Shown: positions 16,612-24,314 of the stretch, piece after piece
Layout: each line of letters begins with the position of its first letter
Position numbering within the stretch: position 1 is the stretch's first letter
NCBI GenBank assembly: GCA_002339265.1
Contig: DDKG01000135.1
Span: 1 to 28,972, forward strand
Direction of reading: 5' to 3'
From: Massilia sp. UBA2604
Lineage (GTDB): Bacteria; Pseudomonadota; Gammaproteobacteria; Burkholderiales; Burkholderiaceae_D
Length of the DNA stretch: 28,972 nucleotides
Translations under genes and position numbers: made by a program
Notes under the pieces: model-generated
Seen by the model: only the letters and a program-made list of their open reading frames with translations
Told to the model about the DNA's origin: nothing
The model's database searches: none

Positions 16612-17425
16612 ATGAAGTTGCTTTTGGCGCGTGTAGTGCTCACCGGCTCGATCCTCGGGCTGTCAGGTTGCGCAGCATTCGATTGGTGGCCGCAGTCAAC
16701 GGCCAATGCGGACGGAAAGCGTGGTCAGACGCCGTCGGGCGATATTGCGGGCGCTCCAGCGGCAGCCCCGCGTACGCCAGATGGCGGATCCGGCGGGCCT
16801 GGCGGGGCGGGCCCGACGGGCAGCCCAGAGGGAGGTCCAGGCGGCAGCGCCGCCGGCTGGCGCGTCGAGTGTGGGCGCCGGGTCTACCGCCGCCTCCGCT
16901 CCCGCCCTGGCTGGTGCTCCGGCGGCAGTCGTCACGACCGGGCTCGACAGCGCGACCATGGTCGATATGCTCGGCATGGCCTGGCAAGGCCTGCAGCGGC
17001 CGCAGCCGGTCGATCCGGCCATCGCCAAATACCTCGGTGGCTTTGGTGTCGTGGTCGACATGCTGCAAAGAGGCTTCGATGCCCGGGCGACGCGTGAGGC
17101 GCATGCCGGCGTCGCGCGGCTGCGTGACGCCATGGGCCCGGGAGAGACGAAAATCATCCATATCAGGCAGGCAGCGGACGGCCGGGTCCAGGTGGTCGAA
17201 GTCCCTGGCCGTTTCACGCCGATCGTGAAGCAGCCCGGCGAGAAGGTCATCGAGTCCGAGATCGTCACGCCCGAGGTCGTCGTCGAGCGTGACGGCAGTG
17301 TGCTGCACATGTTCACGTCCAGAAGCGCGCTCACGCAGAAGGCGCGCGCAAGCTATGACGAGCAATGGCCGGCGTTCTACAAACGCTCGGATGCGGCGAT
17401 CGCCGCCATCCTGGCGAAAGGCTGA
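16612..17425 (+). pseudogene. Lipoprotein gene split by a +1 frameshift
   Basis: The 5' part encodes a clear lipoprotein signal (MKLLLARVVLTGSILGLSGC; lipobox LSGC at Cys20) after GGGAGG, followed by a Gly/Pro/Ser-rich linker. From about 16835-16860 the coding character moves to the next frame, which runs from ...ASSVGAGSTAASAPALAG to a stop at 17423-17425 and includes a plausible folded domain (TMVDMLGMAWQGLQRPQPVD, VVEVPGRFTPIVKQPGEKV, VVVERDGSVLHMFTSR). From start to stop is 814 bases, that is 271 codons plus one base, so a single inserted base explains the break; intact, the product would be about 270 residues. The first frame alone decays into Arg-rich nonsense ending at 17097. The break may be a real mutation, a sequencing error in the G/C-rich linker, or less likely programmed. 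I do not recognise the family. Confidence 0.65.
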
Positions 17426-17429
17426 CGCA

Positions 17430-18998
17430 TCATTGTGCCGGAGCGAACTGCAGCAGGTACACGTCGTTCTCGCGCAAGGGCAGGCTGGTGGACAGCCGTC
17501 CATCGGCGCCGACAGTGACAGTCCTTTGCTGTGACGGCTTGCCGGTGGCTTGCCCCTTGAGCGTCGCGACCTGCTGTCTGGTCAGTTGCTTCGGCGAGCC
17601 CATGCCGATATAGGCGGTGAAGGCGTCATTCTGCTTGTAGCCGATCTGCGACACCGTCATCGCGTAGGCGCCCGGCTTCAGGCCGCGCAGCGCCACCGTG
17701 ACCTGGCCCTTGGGCTTCGGCGGCAAGTCCTTGACGTAGAACTGCTGGTTGTTGATCTTGTCGGGCAGCGTTTGAGTCACGTCCCATAAGAGGACCTGGG
17801 CATTGCCCTGGTCGTCGAGCGTCGCCCAGGAATCCTTGTCCGCGTTCTTCAGCTCCGTCTGACCGAGCTGGTTCAGGAACTGGTAGGCGAAATAGGCCGG
17901 CTTCTTGATGCCTTGCGTGTTCATCAAGCCGAAGCCGCCGTGGAAGGCTTCGAAGCGCGGCCCCGGCTCCTCGAAGATGTCCGTAAACACCCAGTACGAC
18001 ATCGACTGCACGGCGCCGCTGCTCTGCTTGAGTTTTTTCAGGATGTAGGCGGCCTGGTGGTAGCTGTCGTGGGTCGGGTCGGCCGGCGTGTACGACGAGC
18101 TCCACTCGGTATAGTGCAGTTCGAGCTTCGGCATGCTGGAAGCGGCGATCTCCCTGCGGTTCTTCAGCACGTCCGCTGCCACGGCCATGTCGTCGCGGCT
18201 CAGGATCGTGCCCTTGGTGCCGAATTCGTCCAGGTAGCCTTCGCCGACACCATACGAGTGGGTACTGACGAAGTCCAGCGGCACCTTGTTCTTGTCCGCG
18301 TAGGCGATCATCTCGGGAATCCAGGCCGCGCCCGCGGTGGCCGGCCCGCCGACCCGGTAGGACGGATCGACACGCTTGATGGCGCGCGCCGCGTGGGCGT
18401 ACAAGCGGAAATATTCATCCTGGGTGCCGGCCCAGAAGCCGTCCAGGTTCGGTTCGTTCCAGACTTCGAAGTACCAGCTCGCCACCTCTTGCTTGCCATA
18501 GCGTTCGGTCCAGTGCCGGGCAAGCGCCTCGATCAACCGTTCCCACTGGCCGTAGTCGCGCGGCGGCGTGACGTTGCCGCGCCACCAGAAGATCGTCTTG
18601 GTCCCGCTGGCCATGGCATTGGGCATGAAGCCGAGCTCCACGAAGGGCTTGATGCCGATCGAGAGCAGGTAGTCGAACAGCGCATCGATGTACTGGAAGT
18701 TGTACTGTTCCTTGCCCTGGGCGTCGATCTTGTACACGCCCATGTCGTCGGTCAGGAGGCCGTGGAAGCGGATATAGCGAAAGCCCGCGTCGCGCCGGAT
18801 CTCGGCCAGTTGCTGTTGCCAGTCGGCGCGCAAGCCCTCGTTGGCGCGCCCCGCGCCGATCGACAGGTTGAACATGCGATCGAGCTTGCCCTGGACCTGG
18901 GTGACGTCGACGTCGATATTGCGCTGCTGCGCGAAGGTGGTGAAGGGCAGCAGGAGCGCTGCGGCCAGCAGGGCCTTGGCGAATGGCTGGTGTCTCAT
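17430..18998 (-). CDS. GH39 glycosidase (beta-xylosidase family)
   Basis: This 522-residue protein belongs to GH39, mostly beta-xylosidases. A signal peptide ends near FAQQ (residue 23). The barrel shows the acid/base glutamate in YFEVWNEPNLDGFW (Glu182) and the nucleophile in ELHYTEWSSSY (Glu298), with HSYG and YWVFTDIFEE segments also typical of GH39; a C-terminal beta-sandwich domain (about 400-522) closes the protein. Its ATG overlaps the stop of the AraC-type regulator (ATGA), so the two are translationally coupled, and it is the last gene of the receptor operon. It converges with the broken lipoprotein gene, only 4 bases away, with no clear terminator. In a xyloglucan locus a beta-xylosidase is unexpected; it may act on beta-xylosyl side chains, arabinoxylan fragments or arabinosyl groups. 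Family firm, substrate open. Confidence 0.85.
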   Translation of the reverse strand: MRHQPFAKALLAAALLLPFTTFAQQRNIDVDVTQVQGKLDRMFNLSIGAGRANEGLRADWQQQLAEIRRDAGFRYIRFHGLLTDDMGVYKIDAQGKEQYNFQYIDALFDYLLSIGIKPFVELGFMPNAMASGTKTIFWWRGNVTPPRDYGQWERLIEALARHWTERYGKQEVASWYFEVWNEPNLDGFWAGTQDEYFRLYAHAARAIKRVDPSYRVGGPATAGAAWIPEMIAYADKNKVPLDFVSTHSYGVGEGYLDEFGTKGTILSRDDMAVAADVLKNRREIAASSMPKLELHYTEWSSSYTPADPTHDSYHQAAYILKKLKQSSGAVQSMSYWVFTDIFEEPGPRFEAFHGGFGLMNTQGIKKPAYFAYQFLNQLGQTELKNADKDSWATLDDQGNAQVLLWDVTQTLPDKINNQQFYVKDLPPKPKGQVTVALRGLKPGAYAMTVSQIGYKQNDAFTAYIGMGSPKQLTRQQVATLKGQATGKPSQQRTVTVGADGRLSTSLPLRENDVYLLQFAPAQ

Positions 18999-20302
18999 GG
19001 GTCGAATTCTCGTGGAGAGCCTGGTGAAGCTCCAGCATACGGCGCGCCGCCGCCCATGGCATGGGTCATGCGGATAGTTGCAGCAATCGTGCCGGACGTG
19101 TCAGCGCATGTGTCATGCCCCTGGGCCGTATCCGGCGCATTGGCCAGGGAAGCGCGGAAGGCCTTCGGCGTGCAGCCATACTCTTGCCTGAACAGCTTGT
19201 TGAAGTAGGACGCATTGTTGTAGCCGACCGTGTAGGCGACCTCGGAGACCGTGGCCGACCCCTTTTCGGCCAGCAGCCGCGCCGCCTCGGTCAGGCGCAG
19301 CTTGTTCAAGTAACCGGTGAAGGTGAAGCCCAGTTCGGCCTTGAGGATCTCGTTGACCTTGTTGCGGTTGACGCCGGCGGCCTGCACCACGGCTTCCAGG
19401 TCCAGGCCGGGATCAAAGTAGCGGCTCGCCATCGCCTGCAGGATCGCGGCCTTTTCGCGGTCGCGCCGCGGCTCGAGCGGAAGTTCGAGCGAGAGCTGCT
19501 GGACCGCCACGAGCGGCAAGTCTTTCTGCAGCTTGTCCTGCAGCTCGCGACGCAGGGCCCGCGCGTGAAAACGGAACAGCCACAGGCCGAAGCCGGCCCA
19601 GGCCAGCAGGAGAATTACGCCGGGAACGGCGATCCAGCGCAGGTCGCGGCCATGCAGGGTCAAGGCGCTGACGTCGACCACCAGCGGCACGTCGCGCGGC
19701 GTCTGGAAGGTGCTGCCGATAGCGAGTTTCGGCACCTGGTCCAGGCGGTAGGATTGGCGCGACAGCGGCAGCCCGGCCTGGGCGAACCACCATTGCGGCG
19801 TGTCCATGCGCGTCAGGTCCAGTTCCACCCGGCTGCCTTGCTCGCTGCAGGAAAAGAAACTCGAGGGAGCGCGGTAGCTGGCCAGGTCGTCGCGCCGCGA
19901 CAGCCCTTCCTCGAAGGTCGGCGCCACCAGCGACAAGGTGTTCTGCGGCGCGCAGGTGGCGATGAAGGACGCCGATGTGTAGCGGGTCAGGTCGGCGTGC
20001 ACCGGTTCTCCATCCGTCCCGAGGAAGAACAGGTTGGCTTCCGCGTACGGATAGATCGTGCCGCTGCCGACGGTCAGCGCCAGGCGCAGGCGCCGGCCGT
20101 CGTCGAGCACCCGCACGTTCGAGGCGCCGCCGGCCGAGGCGTCGACATCCGGGCGGACGCGCAAGGCCGCCTGGCCGTCGCCTGTACCCGTCAGCAGCGC
20201 CACTTCGAGGAAGCTGCGCCGGTAGCAGGCAGTGCCCAGCACCAGGCTGGCCGCGAGCAGCGCCAGGAAAACCAGCAGCGCCTTGCGTTGAAAGGCGTGC
20301 AT
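18995..20302 (-). CDS. Membrane-anchored AraC-family regulator
   Basis: This 435-residue protein looks like a one-component transmembrane sensor-regulator. A first hydrophobic helix (about 8-25) is followed by a predicted periplasmic domain (about 27-220) with Cys117 and Cys152 that could form a disulfide, a second membrane helix (about 222-243, IAVPGVILLLAWAGFGLWLF) and a basic juxtamembrane stretch (RFHARALRRELQDKLQKD). The C-terminal AraC double helix-turn-helix lies at about 284-385, ending with the family signature EVAYTVGYNNASYFNKLFRQEYGCTPKAFR. A 50-residue tail without clear structure follows and runs into the GH39 start (ATGA overlap). It starts 9 bases after the GH3 stop, and TAAGGA at that stop serves as ribosome site. 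Most likely it senses a periplasmic oligosaccharide and activates the locus; that ligand and the target genes are inferred. Confidence 0.82.
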   Translation of the reverse strand: MHAFQRKALLVFLALLAASLVLGTACYRRSFLEVALLTGTGDGQAALRVRPDVDASAGGASNVRVLDDGRRLRLALTVGSGTIYPYAEANLFFLGTDGEPVHADLTRYTSASFIATCAPQNTLSLVAPTFEEGLSRRDDLASYRAPSSFFSCSEQGSRVELDLTRMDTPQWWFAQAGLPLSRQSYRLDQVPKLAIGSTFQTPRDVPLVVDVSALTLHGRDLRWIAVPGVILLLAWAGFGLWLFRFHARALRRELQDKLQKDLPLVAVQQLSLELPLEPRRDREKAAILQAMASRYFDPGLDLEAVVQAAGVNRNKVNEILKAELGFTFTGYLNKLRLTEAARLLAEKGSATVSEVAYTVGYNNASYFNKLFRQEYGCTPKAFRASLANAPDTAQGHDTCADTSGTIAATIRMTHAMGGGAPYAGASPGSPREFDP

Positions 20303-20311
20303 GGCGATTCC

Positions 20312-22504
20312 TTAGCGCGCGCCTGCCGCGAACTCGCGCGCCGGCAGGCGCACGGTCACCGTCTGGACCGGGGCGTCTGCCGCCGTCGCGAGCATCACCC
20401 GATAGTCGCCGGCCGCGATCTTCCAGCGGTTCGAGGCGGCGTCGAACACCGCCAGCGTGCGCGGATCGACCGCCACCTTGCTGGCGCGGCGCTCACCGGC
20501 GTTCAGGGCCAGCTTGTCCCAGCCGCCCAGGCGCTTAGGCGCCTCCCAGCCGCCGCCGACCTTCGACACGTAGACTTGCGGCACCGCCTTGCCGGCGCGG
20601 GAGCCGCTGTTCAGGGTGTCGAAGGACACCTGGATGCCGCCCTCCGCCGCCTCGGCCTTCAGGTTGGTAAAGGTAAAACTGGTGTACGACAGGCCGTGGC
20701 CGAAGGCGAACAGCGGCTTGTGGCCTTTCAGGTCGAACCATTTGTAGCCGACTGCAGCGCCTTCGATATCGTAATCGACGTCGAAGCGGCTGTCCTTGGG
20801 CAGGTCGAGGCCGTCCAGCTTTGGACGCGGCAGCTGGTTTTCGGACAGCGGGAAGGTCTGCGGCAGGCGTCCCGAGGCGTCCACTTCGCCGCTCAGCACG
20901 CGCGCGATCGCTTCGCCGCCATTGGTGCCCGGGTACCAGGCCTGCACCACGCCGGCCACCTGGTCCACCCACGGCATGGTCACCGGGGTGCCGGTCTGCA
21001 GCACTACCACCGTGCGCGGATTGGCGTTGGCCACCGCCGCGATCAGCGCATCCTGGGCGTTCGGCAGCGAGAGGTTCGGCACGTCGTTCGCCTCCGACGT
21101 CCATTGGGTGGCGAACAGCAGGACGACGTCGGCGCCGGCGGCGACTTTCGCGGCCGCCGCGGCATCCTTGCCGTCGTGCCAGTCGAGCTTGGCCTTGCTG
21201 CGGCGCGCCAGCGCCTGCATCGGCGAACCGGGCAGATAAACCATCGGCCCCGGCCAGGCCGCCGGTCCCTCGTTCGGCACCGCCATGCCGCCGCGCGGAT
21301 AGACCTGGGCCGAGCCGCCGCCGGACAACACGCCCTTGTTGGCGTGGCCGCCGATGATGGCGATGCGCTTCAGGCCAGCGGCAAGAGGCAGCACGTTGCC
21401 CGTGTTCTTGAGCAGGACGATGCCTTCCTCGGCGTCTTCCTGCGAGATGCGGGCGTGGGCGGCGTAGTCGATCTCCTTGTCACGCACCTTGACCGGATTG
21501 TCGAGCACCCCGTGCGTGCCCATGGCCCACAGGATGCGCGCGACCATGTCATCCAGGCGTTGTTCCGGGACGTGACCGTTCTGCACTGCCTCTTTTAACG
21601 CGCCGTCGAAGTAGGGCGATTTGTCGAAGGGATAGCCGGACTGCTGGTCCAGGCCGGCCAGCGCCGCCGGGATGGTCGAATGCACGGCGCCCCAGTCGGA
21701 CATCACATAACCTTTATAGCCCCAGTCGCGCTTGAGCACCTTGTTCAGCAGGTGGTCGTTCTCGCAGCCATACACGCCGCCGATGCGGTTGTACGAGCAC
21801 ATGACCGAGCCCGGGTTGCCGCGCTCGATGGCGATCTGGAAGGCCAGCAGGTCGGACATGCGGCCGGCCGCGTCCTGGATCTTGACGTTCAGGTGGTTGC
21901 GGCCCGTTTCCTGGTCGTTGTAGGCATAGTGCTTGACGGTCGAGATCACGTGGTTCGACTGCACGCCGCGAATCTGCTCGCCCGCCATGATCCCGGCCAG
22001 CAGCGGATCTTCGCCGGTGTATTCGAAGTTGCGGCCGTTGCGCGGCTCGCGCGCCAGGTTGACGCTCCCGCCCAGCATCACGTTGAAGCCCGACAGGCGA
22101 GCTTCCTTGCCGATCATGGCCGCGCCCTTGAAGGCGAGCTCCGGATTCCAGGTGGCGGCGGTGGCGATCCCCGCCGGCAGCGAGGTCCGCTCGCGCGTCT
22201 GCTTGCCCGGCTGCGAGGCCACGCCGATGCCGGCGTCGGTCAGCCACTGCGGCGTGATGCCCAGGCGCTCGATGCCCTTGATGTAGCCGGCCGACTGCAC
22301 CAAGGCTTCCTTGGGCGGGATCTTGCCCTGGAATTCGGTGCCGAACTGGCCGAACACCATGCCGATCTTTTCGTCGATGGTCATCTGGCTCACCAGCTTT
22401 GCCGCGCGTTGCTGGGCGGCGTCGGGGGCGGCTTGCGCGCACTGGACGGCGCAGGCGGCGGCGAGGGCAATGGCCCAGCGGGCGTTCGGCAAAGCATGCT
22501 GCAT
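20312..22504 (-). CDS. GH3 beta-glucosidase, exported
   Basis: This 730-residue GH3 enzyme should remove glucose from the non-reducing end of de-xylosylated xyloglucan oligosaccharides in the periplasm. A signal peptide ends at AQA (residues 24-26). The barrel domain has the KHY motif (Lys191-His192) and the nucleophile Asp270 in YVMSDWGAVHST; the alpha/beta sandwich follows (GIVLLKNTGNVLPL), then an FnIII-like C-terminal domain (about 600-720, PQVYVSKVGGGW to LGGWDKLALNAGE). The start at 22504 is preferred over the ATG at 22525 because AAGGAG lies between them, eight bases before 22504. It follows the symporter by 46 bases and precedes the AraC-type gene by 9. Beta-xylosidase activity, also common in GH3, is possible. 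Confidence 0.88.
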   Translation of the reverse strand: MQHALPNARWAIALAAACAVQCAQAAPDAAQQRAAKLVSQMTIDEKIGMVFGQFGTEFQGKIPPKEALVQSAGYIKGIERLGITPQWLTDAGIGVASQPGKQTRERTSLPAGIATAATWNPELAFKGAAMIGKEARLSGFNVMLGGSVNLAREPRNGRNFEYTGEDPLLAGIMAGEQIRGVQSNHVISTVKHYAYNDQETGRNHLNVKIQDAAGRMSDLLAFQIAIERGNPGSVMCSYNRIGGVYGCENDHLLNKVLKRDWGYKGYVMSDWGAVHSTIPAALAGLDQQSGYPFDKSPYFDGALKEAVQNGHVPEQRLDDMVARILWAMGTHGVLDNPVKVRDKEIDYAAHARISQEDAEEGIVLLKNTGNVLPLAAGLKRIAIIGGHANKGVLSGGGSAQVYPRGGMAVPNEGPAAWPGPMVYLPGSPMQALARRSKAKLDWHDGKDAAAAAKVAAGADVVLLFATQWTSEANDVPNLSLPNAQDALIAAVANANPRTVVVLQTGTPVTMPWVDQVAGVVQAWYPGTNGGEAIARVLSGEVDASGRLPQTFPLSENQLPRPKLDGLDLPKDSRFDVDYDIEGAAVGYKWFDLKGHKPLFAFGHGLSYTSFTFTNLKAEAAEGGIQVSFDTLNSGSRAGKAVPQVYVSKVGGGWEAPKRLGGWDKLALNAGERRASKVAVDPRTLAVFDAASNRWKIAAGDYRVMLATAADAPVQTVTVRLPAREFAAGAR

Positions 22505-22550
22505 ATTCTTGTCTCCTTGTTTCATTATTGTGTTGTCCAGCCAGGCAACG

Positions 22551-24230
22551 CTACCACCAGGCGGCGTAAATCGCCACCAGCGCCAGGCAGATGACGATGG
22601 AGCCGAGCGCGAAGCCCGGCTGTACCTTGAACATGCGCGGTTCGATCTCGATGCGCTTGTCCGTTTCCGCCCCCGTCTTGGGGAACAGCTTGCTGATGAC
22701 GACCATCGCCGCCACCACGAAGACGAACACGATGCCCATCCGGTCCAGGAAGGGGATTTCGTACACGCCGAGGTTGTTCGGCACCGCGAAGCCGATCGGC
22801 GCCAGGAAGGAAAGGTCCATCACGCCAGGCAGGAACTTCAGGACGAGCGACGCCACGAAGCCGCCGATGGTGGCGAACATCGCCGCCCCGGCCGTGGTCG
22901 GACGCCAGAAGAAGCCCATCAGGAACATGGCAAGGATGCCGGGCGAAACGAAGCCCGTGTATTCCTGGACGTACTGGAAGCCGCCTTTCTTGTCGATGCC
23001 CATGAAGGGCGCGATCAGCACCGCCAGCAGCATCGCGACTACCACCGTCACGCGGCCGATCCACACCATGCGTACCTCGGATACCTGCGGATTGATCAGC
23101 TTCTTGTGGATGTCGAAGGTGTAGATGGTGGCGATGCTGTTGGCCTTGCCAGCCAGGGACGCGACCACTGCGGCCGTGAGGGCGGCGAAGGCGATGCCTT
23201 TGAGCCCGGCCGGCAGGAAGGTGAGCAGCACCGGGTAGGCGCGGTCGGGATTGACTGCGTCGCCACTGCCCATGGCGCCGCCCAGCGCGCCTTGCTGGTA
23301 AAGGACATAGGCAGCGATCCCCGGCAGCACAACGATCACCGGCATCAGGAGCTTGAGGAAGGCGGCGAACAGGATGCCCTTGCGCGCCGTGTGCAGGTCG
23401 GCGCCGAGCGCGCGCTGGATGATGTACTGGTTGCAGCCCCAGTAGTTCAGGTTCACGATCATCATGCCGCCGATCAGGATCGAGATGCCGGGCAGGTCGA
23501 GGTAGTTCGGGTTATCGCGCGTGAAGACCATGTCGAAGTGGCCGGGAGCGACTTTCAACAGGTGGTCGAAGCCCGCGCCGGCGCCGCCGCCGCCATTGTG
23601 CTGCGCGACCATGTCTAGCGCCAGCCAGGTGGTGACCAGGCCGCCCAGCACCAGGCAGAACACCTGGATCACGTCGGTATAGCCGATCACCTTCATGCCG
23701 CCCAGCGTGATGACGGCCGCGAACACGGCGAGGAACAGCATGCAGGTCCAGACGTCGATGCCGGCAATGGCGCCGATGGCCAGCGCGCCGAGATACAGGA
23801 TCGAAGTCAGGTTGACCACCACGTACAGCGACAGCCAGAACACCGCCATGATGGTCGAGACGCTGCCGCTGTAGCGCTGCTCGAGGAACTGCGGCATCGT
23901 GTAGATGCGGTTCTTGCGATACACCGGCATGAAGAACACGGCCACCAGGATCAGGGTAAAGGCCGCCATCAGTTCATAGACGGCGATCGCCATGCCCATC
24001 CTGAAGCCCGAGCCGCTCATGCCGATGAACTGTTCGGCCGAGATATTCGAGGCGATCATCGAGGCGCCGATGGCCCACCAGGTAAGCGAGCCCTCGGCCA
24101 GGAAGTAATCGTGCGAGGCCGAGGTGGAGCGCTGCTTGCGCCGGTACACCCACAGGCCGTAGCCGGCGACGACGAGAAAATAGACGAAGAAGACGAAGGT
24201 ATCGAGGGACGAGAAGGTCGTGTTCTGCAT
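22551..24230 (-). CDS. Sodium:solute symporter (SSS family), sugar type
   Basis: This 559-residue membrane protein belongs to the SSS family, with about 14 hydrophobic helices. Its first helices carry WWAIGASMIASNISAEQFIGMSGSGF, the unwound sodium-site region seen in vSGLT-like sugar transporters, and FAALTAAVVASLAGKANSIATIYTFDI further on is the family's second conserved region. NLNYWGCNQYIIQRALGA near residues 250-270 is likewise typical of SGLT-like sugar carriers. It would import a monosaccharide (glucose, galactose or xylose) from periplasm to cytoplasm with sodium. It lies 84 bases after the receptor gene and 46 before GH3, so it probably shares their transcript. Which sugar it carries cannot be told by eye. 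Confidence 0.83.
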   Translation of the reverse strand: MQNTTFSSLDTFVFFVYFLVVAGYGLWVYRRKQRSTSASHDYFLAEGSLTWWAIGASMIASNISAEQFIGMSGSGFRMGMAIAVYELMAAFTLILVAVFFMPVYRKNRIYTMPQFLEQRYSGSVSTIMAVFWLSLYVVVNLTSILYLGALAIGAIAGIDVWTCMLFLAVFAAVITLGGMKVIGYTDVIQVFCLVLGGLVTTWLALDMVAQHNGGGGAGAGFDHLLKVAPGHFDMVFTRDNPNYLDLPGISILIGGMMIVNLNYWGCNQYIIQRALGADLHTARKGILFAAFLKLLMPVIVVLPGIAAYVLYQQGALGGAMGSGDAVNPDRAYPVLLTFLPAGLKGIAFAALTAAVVASLAGKANSIATIYTFDIHKKLINPQVSEVRMVWIGRVTVVVAMLLAVLIAPFMGIDKKGGFQYVQEYTGFVSPGILAMFLMGFFWRPTTAGAAMFATIGGFVASLVLKFLPGVMDLSFLAPIGFAVPNNLGVYEIPFLDRMGIVFVFVVAAMVVISKLFPKTGAETDKRIEIEPRMFKVQPGFALGSIVICLALVAIYAAWW

Positions 24231-24269
24231 GAATCCGGATTCCAGGAAAGCGGTATAGCGGCACGTACG

Positions 24270-24304
24270 CCGGCCGCGCAGCCCCCGAAGGACGGCGCGG
24301 CCGG
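24270..24304 (-). other. GC-rich hairpin between receptor and symporter genes
   Basis: CCGGCCGCGC (24270-24279) and GCGCGGCCGG (24295-24304) form a perfect 10-bp stem with a 15-base loop in the 84-base gap. No T-tract follows in the direction of transcription, so it is not a standard terminator; it may protect the upstream receptor mRNA or reduce downstream transcription. Confidence 0.5.
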
Positions 24305-24314
24305 CCGGCGCACC

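Noticed and set aside
19061..21598. Plus-strand open frame of 845 codons opposite the AraC-type and GH3 genes.
   Set aside because: Both opposite-strand proteins have clear family motifs; the plus frame has only Arg/Gln/His-rich shadow composition.
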